This document shows positions 6,524 through 12,371 of a DNA stretch of 20,429 bases, piece by piece. A program made the position numbers and the translations under genes. This DNA is from Suilimivivens sp963638365 (GTDB taxonomy: Bacteria; Bacillota; Clostridia; Lachnospirales; Lachnospiraceae). The stretch's first letter is position 1, and each line of letters begins with the position of its first letter. Location: the NCBI GenBank assembly GCA_963638365.1, contig CAVHRK010000081.1, positions 1 through 20,429 of the forward strand, given 5' to 3'. Under the pieces are notes generated by a model that saw only the letters and a program-made list of their open reading frames with translations, made no database searches and was not told the DNA's origin.

Positions 6524-7297
6524 TTATTTTCCTTTCATCCATTTCTTAATATAAGCTTCACAGGTTTCATATTTCGGATATCCGTAGTTGTTTTTCACTT
6601 CTTCTTCAAACATCTTAAGATCCTCCTGTGAGAAGTCCCAACGTCCCTCCAAACCGGCAAGTGCCTGTGCCCGGAAGGGTTCCAGCTGCTCCCGGTCTTC
6701 CTTAGAAAGCAGTACCGAATAGGAAATTCCTTTTAAAATCCAGTAATCATTTAAAAGCACAGTCTCCTGATACTCCTGCAGGGTTTCTCCAGCGGCTTCT
6801 CTTGAAAGACATTCTTCTACCTTATCACAGATCCCCCAGACCATCATAAAGGACCAGTGTTCCCAGTCAGACAGATAGATTCCGTCCGCAGTCCCCTGCT
6901 CAATAAAGTCATACAGCTCCGCATACTGTTCGTTCTCAAACAGTTCTTCCATCTTTGGATAATTTTCCTGTCTCCAAAGGTATTGTGCCTTCGCATCATA
7001 AGACTCTTCCCGGTTTCTCCACGCCAGAAAGCCCGCTCCAAGAAGAACTACAATCAGCGCTGCCACGACAAGCTTCATCACCCACCCGGCCCGCTTTTTA
7101 ATGGCTTTCACCGTCTCCTGTTCCGGCACTGCTCCCAGATCTTCCAGATCCGTGCGGACATGCTCCAGTTTCTTTAAGTACTCCTCCTCTGCACCGGGAT
7201 AATACATCGTACCGCAGTACGGACACTTTGCACTCTGTTCCTTAAACTCACCCCCACAGTTGGGGCAGATCACTTTTCCTACGTTCTCTGTCGCCAT
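6524..7297 (-). CDS. Zinc-ribbon single-span membrane protein, first of three tandem paralogues
   Basis: A 257-residue protein of unknown function. The zinc ribbon has C11, C14, C25 and C28 (CPNCGGEFKEQSAKCPYCG). A charged linker with coiled-coil character (EEEYLKKLEHVRTDLEDL, about 37-54) precedes a basic stop-transfer stretch (KKRA) and one membrane span (about 73-93). The outer domain (about 95-257) is rich in Glu, Tyr and Trp. The ATG at 7297 follows AAGGAG, and a near-consensus promoter lies at 7329-7357, so this is the first gene of an operon with the next two. The outer domain shares the pattern KMEELFENEQYAELYDFIE (115-133) with both downstream genes. The ligand is unknown. Confidence 0.75.
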   Translation of the reverse strand: MATENVGKVICPNCGGEFKEQSAKCPYCGTMYYPGAEEEYLKKLEHVRTDLEDLGAVPEQETVKAIKKRAGWVMKLVVAALIVVLLGAGFLAWRNREESYDAKAQYLWRQENYPKMEELFENEQYAELYDFIEQGTADGIYLSDWEHWSFMMVWGICDKVEECLSREAAGETLQEYQETVLLNDYWILKGISYSVLLSKEDREQLEPFRAQALAGLEGRWDFSQEDLKMFEEEVKNNYGYPKYETCEAYIKKWMKGK

Positions 7298-7328
7298 AAC
7301 GGCTCTCCTTCAATTTATCTTCTTTCCT

Positions 7329-7357
7329 ATTCTAATGGAAGCAAAATCCTCTGTCAA
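7329..7357 (-). promoter_or_regulatory. Promoter of the zinc-ribbon membrane-protein operon
   Basis: Minus-strand -35 TTGACA (7352-7357, perfect) and -10 TAGAAT (7329-7334) are separated by 17 bases, with the ATG 32 bases after the -10 box. It sits back to back with the plus-strand promoter at 7362-7391, only four bases apart. Confidence 0.8.
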
Positions 7358-7361
7358 TCAC

Positions 7362-7391
7362 TTGCCAGGCTTCTCCCTGTCATGCTATACT
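7362..7391 (+). promoter_or_regulatory. Divergent promoter of the soluble zinc-ribbon gene
   Basis: Plus-strand -35 TTGCCA (7362-7367) and -10 TATACT (7386-7391) are separated by 18 bases and precede the gene starting at 7442. Both boxes are identical to those of the promoter at 5290-5318, where the spacer is 17. Confidence 0.65.
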
Positions 7392-7441
7392 TTTTTCATC
7401 GGATCAGGAATCCGATCACTACAATCAGAGGGGGTTCCATT

Positions 7442-7897
7442 ATGGGAATGATCATTTACGGTACTCATGTATTTTCCAAACATGAGGGCTACTTCGGACC
7501 GAAGGAAGAATGTCCGGTCTGTCACAAAATTTATGCAAAGTCTTATGTCCGCTACACTTCCTGGTTCCATATAAGTTATATTCCGCTTTTCCCGGTGAAG
7601 AAGTCTTACTTCAAGATGTGTCCGATCTGTGGAAACGGTATGGACTTAAAGAATAAGGAAGCCAGAAACGAAATGGAACAGGGCAGCGATCCGAGCCAGA
7701 GCTTTGAAGTTTATGCAAAGCATATTCTTGCCAGGAAGCCCAAGGGACTTATGGCCGCTGACACCAGCTATGAAGTATGGGTAAAGGATCTTGTGAACGG
7801 AGAAGAAACCTGCATCGTTTCCGATACCTGCAAGGATGTCGTAAAGGACATTAAGAAAGAACGTGGATTAAAGAAACTGGAGATCCGTGATGTCTAA
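7442..7897 (+). CDS. Soluble zinc-ribbon protein
   Basis: A 151-residue cytoplasmic protein. Two CxxC pairs (ECPVCHKIY at about residues 23-31 and MCPICGNGM at about 59-67) flank a hydrophobic-aromatic stretch (RYTSWFHISYIPLFPVKKSYF). This spacing and the FHxSYIPLFP pattern resemble small zinc-ribbon families (zinc_ribbon_15 type), whose function is unknown. The C-terminal half is charged and contains two more cysteines (EETCIVSDTC). The frame extends back to 7382, but the ATG at 7442 follows AGAGGGGG with a seven-base gap and lies after the promoter, so it is preferred. It is transcribed divergently from the zinc-ribbon membrane-protein operon out of a shared 144-base region, which hints at related roles. 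No transmembrane segment is clear. Confidence 0.75.
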   Translation: MGMIIYGTHVFSKHEGYFGPKEECPVCHKIYAKSYVRYTSWFHISYIPLFPVKKSYFKMCPICGNGMDLKNKEARNEMEQGSDPSQSFEVYAKHILARKPKGLMAADTSYEVWVKDLVNGEETCIVSDTCKDVVKDIKKERGLKKLEIRDV

Positions 7898-7933
7898 GAC
7901 CCACTGATTCCGGAACCGGATTTATCTTACATA

Positions 7934-7960
7934 AAAATGATCCACTGGATCATTTTCTCA
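7934..7960 (+). terminator. Terminator of the soluble zinc-ribbon gene
   Basis: AAAATGATCC (7934-7943) pairs perfectly with GGATCATTTT (7947-7956) around a three-base loop and runs into TCTCAT. It lies 37 bases after the stop. Confidence 0.7.
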
Positions 7961-7981
7961 TATGCATGGCAACATAAAGTA

Positions 7982-8003
7982 AGGGTGGCTGCACAGCCAC
8001 CCT
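7982..8003 (-). terminator. Terminator of the response-regulator gene
   Basis: AGGGTGGCTG (7982-7991) pairs with CAGCCACCCT (7994-8003), a GC-rich near-perfect palindrome right after the stop at 8005. On the minus strand it runs into TTACTTTATG. Confidence 0.75.
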
Positions 8004-8004
8004 C

Positions 8005-8718
8005 TTATTTATTCAACCGATATCCAACGCCCCAGATCGTTTCCAGGATCTTGGGATTCTTACTGTCATCTTCGATCTTTTCACGGATCCGGTTGATATG
8101 CACCATGACGGTCGCACTGTCTCCCGCATAGTCATATCCCCAGATTTTTTCATATAACTGCTCTTTCGTAAAAACAATATTAGGATTTTCGGCAAGGAAC
8201 TTTAATAGTTCAAATTCCCTGTTTGGGAACCGGATCTCCTCTTCTTTCTTATATACTTTCCAACTGTCCGGAAGGATCCGCACATCCCCGATCCGGATCT
8301 CGGATACCTTTTCTTTTTCCTCTTCTTTCCCGAACCTCTGGCTCATCCTGTCATACTGCCGTAGGTTCGCATTCACGCGGGCTACCAGTTCTGCCGGATC
8401 AAACGGCTTTACAATATAATCATCCGCTCCTGCCCCAAGCCCCCGGATCTTATCAATGGATTCGGTACGTGCGGTCACCATGAGAATCGGAATATCCAAG
8501 TCATCCCGAAGTTCCCTGCAGATTTCATATCCATTCTTACCCGGAAGCATCAGGTCAAGTAAGATCAGGTCAAAAGCTTCTTCTTTTACAAGATCAGGAA
8601 CTTTCTTTCCGTCTGATACAATCTTCGTTTCAAATCCCGCCGACTGTAAATAAGCCTCTTCGATCATACTGATATCCGCATCATCTTCCACAATCAGAAT
8701 TTTCTGTTTGTCTGGCAT
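8005..8718 (-). CDS. OmpR/PhoB-family response regulator
   Basis: A 237-residue DNA-binding response regulator. The receiver domain (about residues 4-118) has the acidic pair E11-D12-D13, phospho-acceptor D55 in LILLDLMLPG, T82 and K104 (YIVKPF). The winged-helix domain (about 140-237) carries FPNREFELLKFLAENP, the recognition-helix region YDYAGDSATVMVHINRIREKIE and the terminal IWGVGYRLNK typical of the family. The frame can be read from a GTG at 8733, but that codon has no binding site. The ATG at 8718 follows GAGGAAG and overlaps the end of the sensor kinase gene by 38 bases, so the pair is translated together. Targets are unknown; the popT gene of the same probable operon is a natural candidate. 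Confidence 0.93.
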   Translation of the reverse strand: MPDKQKILIVEDDADISMIEEAYLQSAGFETKIVSDGKKVPDLVKEEAFDLILLDLMLPGKNGYEICRELRDDLDIPILMVTARTESIDKIRGLGAGADDYIVKPFDPAELVARVNANLRQYDRMSQRFGKEEEKEKVSEIRIGDVRILPDSWKVYKKEEEIRFPNREFELLKFLAENPNIVFTKEQLYEKIWGYDYAGDSATVMVHINRIREKIEDDSKNPKILETIWGVGYRLNK

Positions 8719-9886
8719 GTTCTTCTTCCTCACTTATAACGGGGAACGTAAGGAATACCGCAAATCCGTTTTCACTCTTTGCACTGACATATCCCCCCAT
8801 TCCTTCGGTCAGATATTTCACAATATAGAGCCCCAGACCATTTCCCTTCTTCTCATTCCGGGATTCATCCCCTCGATAAAACTCATCAAAAAGAAAAGGA
8901 AGTTTTTCTTCCGGCACACCGGCTCCGTGATCCGCAAAACAGATCTGTATCTCTTCCCCGGTCTTTGTTATCGTAATACCCATCTCAAGAGGTGTCGTTC
9001 CGGCATATTTCCGGCTGTTCTCCAACAGATTATCCAGAATACGGAACAAAAGCTCCGGATCCACCATGATCTTCTCCGTAATTCCGTCCGTATCTGCAGT
9101 GAGAACCTCTTCTCCCTCTTTTAAAAGCTCCTGCTTTGCTCTTACATAATGCTTGATATAGGAAGCCACATCAAGAGGCTGCATCGAAAATTTCATATTT
9201 CCGGTCTGCAGGCTGGAAAAATAAAACAACTGATTGAGCAATATTGCCATCTCGCCGCAACGCTGATACGAAGCCTGTAAAAAGCGCTGCTGCTGTTCCG
9301 GCGATGAAGCAACGCCATCCAGAATACCCTTAATCATTCCCTGTACCGCGGTAAGGGGCGTGCGCAGGTCATGGGAGATTCCGGCAATCATATCGGTACG
9401 CGCTTTCTCATAATTCTCATTCTTTTCCTGCTCGGCTAAAAGATGATGCTGCATCTCATTAAAAGCATCACATACATTTTCAAACTCGGCACTCCCTGTA
9501 TAGGTAATATCCATGGCCAGATCCTGGTCACGGATTCTCCTTGCTCCATCCGTAAGGGCATCCAATGGCTGCATCAGATACGCCGTCAGATTTTTCGTAA
9601 ATAACTGGCTGACCAGCAAAAGCACGGTAATACACAGGATTCCATCCAGTGCAAACAAAAGAAAGAACACATTCTTCCGTATGGTCCAGTCTGCAATCAG
9701 CTCTTCGATCCGGTCGGAATCCATCCAGCTTTCTACCGCAGCACGGATTTCCCTTTCCATATATTCACCATAGAGTTTCACCACACCAAAATTAATGATA
9801 AAAAATAAAAGAAGTGTCACACATACCATCCAGGTATTTGACCAGAAAATTCTTCGTTTTACGGTATTTTTTTTCTTATTATCCAT
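8681..9886 (-). CDS. Membrane sensor histidine kinase
   Basis: A 401-residue HisKA-type kinase. Two membrane spans (about residues 18-37 and 73-95) flank an extracytoplasmic segment of only about 35 residues, so it may sense something at the membrane or through a partner protein. A HAMP-like region (about 96-150) precedes the dimerisation domain, with phospho-acceptor H172 in SHDLRTPLT. The ATPase domain has the N box LLDNLLEN-type segment (about 283-291, N290), G1 DHGAG (319-323), an F box (FLFDEFYRG) and G2 GNGLGL (348-353). GAGGA precedes the ATG at 9886. It starts 46 bases after the popT stop with no terminator or clear promoter between, so co-transcription with popT is likely. The signal is unknown. 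Confidence 0.93.
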   Translation of the reverse strand: MDNKKKNTVKRRIFWSNTWMVCVTLLLFFIINFGVVKLYGEYMEREIRAAVESWMDSDRIEELIADWTIRKNVFFLLFALDGILCITVLLLVSQLFTKNLTAYLMQPLDALTDGARRIRDQDLAMDITYTGSAEFENVCDAFNEMQHHLLAEQEKNENYEKARTDMIAGISHDLRTPLTAVQGMIKGILDGVASSPEQQQRFLQASYQRCGEMAILLNQLFYFSSLQTGNMKFSMQPLDVASYIKHYVRAKQELLKEGEEVLTADTDGITEKIMVDPELLFRILDNLLENSRKYAGTTPLEMGITITKTGEEIQICFADHGAGVPEEKLPFLFDEFYRGDESRNEKKGNGLGLYIVKYLTEGMGGYVSAKSENGFAVFLTFPVISEEEEHARQTENSDCGR

Positions 9887-9932
9887 TTCTTAGTCCTCAG
9901 ATTCCGGAATATTTTCTATATGCTTTATCATA

Positions 9933-10838
9933 CTACATTTTCTGTCTTCTGATAACTGCTTCTTCCTGTTGTTCGCTTTTTTCCTTCAAAATCTGCATAC
10001 CGATCACCAAAACGATACCGGCTACACAGGGAATCAACTGAAAGTTTGAAATATTCATGGCACTCTGCGGCACATCCAGCGTAGTCGGTCCCTGGATAAT
10101 GGCATAAAAAGAACCAAGCATCATTCCAAGAATCGCATAAACCGATTGCATACGGAACTTTTCAAGGCACATCTCAATTCCTTTGACGACCGTGGCTGCT
10201 CCGGTCAATATTCCGCATCCGAAAAAGATCAGTGCCGGAATATAAGCAAGTTCAAAGGATAAAACACCTTTCACTGCGGTAATCACCGGAATGTATGCTC
10301 CAAAAATCAGCAATAAGGTAGAGCCTGAAATTCCCGGCAGGAACATCGCTGATATTGCTACCATACCAATGAAAAACAACCGGATTCCGAGTCCGATCGA
10401 AAAATGGGAGAGATCCATCGAGCTTGCACCAACCAGACCATTCAGCATGGTAATTCCGGCAACAACAACGATTCCTCCAATACAAAACGGCATCCCTTTC
10501 TGCCAGTTGATAAGTGTTTGTTTTTCCTCACGGACAATGAGTGGAATGGATCCCGCAATAAATCCGATAAATAACGAACTTACCGCATAAATATGACTTT
10601 CAAATAAGGAGGACAATACCAAAACAGCAAGTCCCATACCAATGATCCAGCCAATCCCCAGTTTCACCAGATACTTAAGTGCCTCTTTCTTTTCTTCCCA
10701 CCTTCCAAAGACCACATCATGAATAGAACCGATAAACCGGTCGTAAAATCCCAAAATAAAGGCAACCGTTCCTCCTGATACCCCGGGAACGCTGTCTGCC
10801 AGTGCCATACTGAAACCATGAATTCCTTCTTTTAACAT
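9933..10838 (-). CDS. popT: DUF368 membrane protein, undecaprenyl-phosphate translocase PopT
   Basis: A 301-residue polytopic membrane protein of the DUF368 family. Members in Vibrio cholerae and Staphylococcus aureus have been reported to return undecaprenyl phosphate (the lipid carrier for peptidoglycan and teichoic acid precursors) to the inner leaflet. The diagnostic motifs are ADSVPGVSGGTVAFILGFYDRFI (about residues 14-36) and the related internal copy FLPGISGSTLLLIFGAY in the second half, which reflects the two-fold repeat of the fold. The frame opens further upstream at 10916, but AGGAGG lies eight bases before the ATG at 10838 and the upstream stretch is a structured leader, so 10838 is chosen. 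The binding site is inside a 15-bp hairpin (10842-10906). The gene is followed closely by a sensor kinase and response regulator. Confidence 0.88.
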   Translation of the reverse strand: MLKEGIHGFSMALADSVPGVSGGTVAFILGFYDRFIGSIHDVVFGRWEEKKEALKYLVKLGIGWIIGMGLAVLVLSSLFESHIYAVSSLFIGFIAGSIPLIVREEKQTLINWQKGMPFCIGGIVVVAGITMLNGLVGASSMDLSHFSIGLGIRLFFIGMVAISAMFLPGISGSTLLLIFGAYIPVITAVKGVLSFELAYIPALIFFGCGILTGAATVVKGIEMCLEKFRMQSVYAILGMMLGSFYAIIQGPTTLDVPQSAMNISNFQLIPCVAGIVLVIGMQILKEKSEQQEEAVIRRQKM

Positions 10839-10841
10839 TAT

Positions 10842-10906
10842 AAAAACCTCCTGTTTTCTTACTGTAGCTATTGTATCCAGCCACTTTAAACAAACAGGAG
10901 GTTTTT
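10842..10906 (-). promoter_or_regulatory. Leader hairpin that can mask the popT ribosome binding site
   Basis: On the minus strand AAAAACCTCCTGTTT (from 10892-10906) pairs perfectly, 15 bp, with AAACAGGAGGTTTTT (from 10842-10856), which contains the popT AGGAGG. The 35-base loop can form a second 6-bp stem GTGGCT/AGCTAC. The stem ends three bases before the ATG. A separate 9-bp A/T hairpin (AAACAATTT/AAATTGTTT, 10911-10919 with 10926-10934) lies just upstream, starting in the stop codon of the HD gene. The 3' arm ends in T5, so termination is an alternative to translational masking. Confidence 0.65.
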
Positions 10907-10933
10907 TTCTAAACAATTTCTAAACAAATTGTT

Positions 10934-11542
10934 TTATTCGGCATTCTGCTCCATCTCACCCTGAATTTCATCTTCGGTTGCAGCCATTGCCTGTAACGTC
11001 TTTGTAAGAAGTTCATCCAGTTCCCATCCAAGCTGATCTGCACCGCGTTCGATTACCTCACGGGAACAGCCTGCCGCAAAGCCTTTACTCTTATACTTTT
11101 TCTTTAAGGATTTTAATTCCATATCCTTCGTGCTCCTGGAAGGACGCATCAGGGCAGCCGCCCAGATGAGACCGGTCAGCTCATCCGCTGCAAACAGTAC
11201 CTTCTCCATTTCATGCTCCGGTGCCACATCAAGAGTCGTGCCGCACTCTATGGTAATGCCATAGCCGTGGGATACCACGCCGTGAATCACTTCTTCCGAT
11301 GCGCCGCACTCTCTTAACATTTCGGGTGCTTTGAGGCAGTGCTCCGCCGGATATAATTCAAAATCTATGTCATGCAGAAGTCCTACGATTCCCCAGAATT
11401 CTGCTTCCTCTCCATATCCCAATTCCTGTGCGTACCATTTCATAACCGCCTCCACCGTAAAGGCATGCTGGATACGAAACGGATCCTTATTATATTTCTT
11501 TAATAAAGCAAGTGCTTCTTCTCTCGTAATTCCTGCTTTCAT
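10934..11542 (-). CDS. HD-domain protein (predicted phosphohydrolase)
   Basis: A 202-residue HD-superfamily protein. The metal-binding pattern is visible: H26 (RIQHAFTVE), H57-D58 (GLLHDIDFE), H92 (VVSHGYG) and D120 (AADELTGLI). Proteins of this small type are predicted metal-dependent phosphohydrolases, but the substrate is not known. The C-terminal part (about 135-202) is charged and helical, with a conserved-looking KKYKSKGFAAGCSRE segment. A GTG at 11572 is in frame, but the ATG at 11542 follows AGAGGAG and is preferred. It lies between a histidine phosphatase gene (93-base gap) and popT (95-base gap), all on the same strand. The lack of a clear terminator on either side suggests an operon. 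Confidence 0.85.
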   Translation of the reverse strand: MKAGITREEALALLKKYNKDPFRIQHAFTVEAVMKWYAQELGYGEEAEFWGIVGLLHDIDFELYPAEHCLKAPEMLRECGASEEVIHGVVSHGYGITIECGTTLDVAPEHEMEKVLFAADELTGLIWAAALMRPSRSTKDMELKSLKKKYKSKGFAAGCSREVIERGADQLGWELDELLTKTLQAMAATEDEIQGEMEQNAE

Positions 11543-11560
11543 GTTCTGTTCTCCTCTTGG

Positions 11561-11638
11561 GTTACTGTTCACTCCTACCTCATTTCAGTAACGATCTTTT
11601 CTTTATTCTGCATCATTCGTATCTTCTCCAGATCGTTA
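11561..11638 (-). promoter_or_regulatory. Two overlapping inverted repeats between the phosphatase and HD genes
   Basis: Stem A pairs TAACGATCT (11589-11597 on the plus strand) with AGATCGTTA (11630-11638) and begins in the phosphatase stop codon. Stem B pairs GTTACTG (11561-11567) with CAGTAAC (11586-11592). The two share bases 11589-11592, so only one can form fully. No T run follows either stem on the minus strand. Confidence 0.35.
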
Positions 11639-12184
11639 GATCAGTTTCATCAACTTGCACTTCTCAATTCCTGCACTCCAGAACTCTTCGAGTGGGAGAT
11701 TCCGGATCTGGCAGACGATACTGGAATTCATCGCACCATGCCCGACAATCAGGACATCCTTTCCCTCCTGCAATGCCGGTTCCACGACTTCCTTTAAAAA
11801 GGATCCCGTCCTTGCAAACAGCTCCTCAAAGCTCTCTGCTCCTTCGGGCGCCACATAGTGCGGTGGATCTTTAAACAGAGTATACACCGGACTGTCCGGA
11901 TTTTCAAAAATATTTTCACTTCCTTCGCATATGCCGAAGCTCATTTCCTTAAGACGGTCATCCAAAAGAATGGGAAGATCTCTTCCTTTTAAAACAATCT
12001 CTGCCGTCTCACGCGCCCGGATCAGCGGGGAACAGAAACAGACGTCAAACGGAATGTCCCGATAACGTTCCGCCGCTTCCTGTGCCATATGGCGTCCTGC
12101 TTCGTTTAGTGGAATATCTGTTCGTCCCTGTAATTTACAGGCATCGTTCCAATCGGTCCTGCCGTGCCGCATAATATAAAGCAT
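11636..12184 (-). CDS. Histidine phosphatase (phosphoglycerate mutase-like) family protein
   Basis: A 182-residue member of the histidine phosphatase superfamily branch 1. The catalytic RHG motif is at residues 7-9 (LYIMRHGRTDWN, H8 being the phospho-acceptor), a second basic cluster is CSPLIRARETAEI (about 56-68), the acid is probably in the KEMSFGICEG segment, and the second histidine is in IVGHGAM near residue 148. Members act as phosphatases on sugar phosphates, nucleotides or cofactor precursors (for example alpha-ribazole phosphate); the substrate cannot be told from sequence. Although it follows enolase on the same strand, it is too short and motif-poor for a glycolytic mutase. The ATG at 12184 follows GAGGAG; the longer frame to 12220 lacks a site. 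A weak promoter is seen at 12219-12247. Confidence 0.88.
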   Translation of the reverse strand: MLYIMRHGRTDWNDACKLQGRTDIPLNEAGRHMAQEAAERYRDIPFDVCFCSPLIRARETAEIVLKGRDLPILLDDRLKEMSFGICEGSENIFENPDSPVYTLFKDPPHYVAPEGAESFEELFARTGSFLKEVVEPALQEGKDVLIVGHGAMNSSIVCQIRNLPLEEFWSAGIEKCKLMKLI

Positions 12185-12218
12185 GAAAATCTCCTCCTGC
12201 ATTCTTTCGTTCTTAATC

Positions 12219-12247
12219 ATTCTACCTCTCTTTTACGACAAAAACAA
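12219..12247 (-). promoter_or_regulatory. Possible promoter of the histidine phosphatase gene
   Basis: Minus-strand TTGTTT (12242-12247) and TAGAAT (12219-12224) are spaced by 17 bases. The -10 is good but the -35 is weak and overlaps the T run of the eno terminator. Confidence 0.4.
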
Positions 12248-12271
12248 GGATGCCTGTATGAACAGACACCC
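12237..12271 (-). terminator. Terminator of eno
   Basis: On the minus strand GGGTGTCTG (12263-12271) pairs with CAGGCATCC (12248-12256), nine pairs including two G-T, with a six-base loop, followed by TTGTTTTTG. The wobble pairs form only in the minus-strand RNA. Confidence 0.8.
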
Positions 12272-12293
12272 CTGCTTTGAATAAATAAGTGGA

Positions 12294-12353
12294 AACTATT
12301 CAGAGCCATGCAAATTTGCTTTCTGTGGATGCTTGCATCTAAACTGAATAGTT
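12294..12353 (-). repeat. Nested inverted repeat in the eno 3' region
   Basis: Outer arms AACTATTCAG (12294-12303) and CTGAATAGTT (12344-12353) pair perfectly. Inner arms ATGCAA (12308-12313) and TTGCAT (12333-12338) continue the stem after a 4/5-base internal loop. It starts 19 bases after the eno stop and precedes the eno terminator. It has no T run of its own, so it is probably an mRNA 3' structure or a DNA site. Confidence 0.55.
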
Positions 12354-12371
12354 GAAAAAACCTAATGACAA

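Noticed and set aside
10842..10906. Plus-strand terminator formed by the same inverted repeat
   Set aside because: The stem is followed by T7 on the plus strand, but no plus-strand gene lies upstream to be terminated.
10839..10916. Longer N-terminus for PopT
   Set aside because: The extension covers the hairpin leader and the AGGAGG, which is correctly spaced for the ATG at 10838; the resulting residues do not look like DUF368.
11636..12184. Glycolytic phosphoglycerate mutase because of adjacency to enolase
   Set aside because: At 182 residues it is shorter than the roughly 230-250-residue GpmA type and lacks its extra segments; a broad histidine phosphatase is safer.
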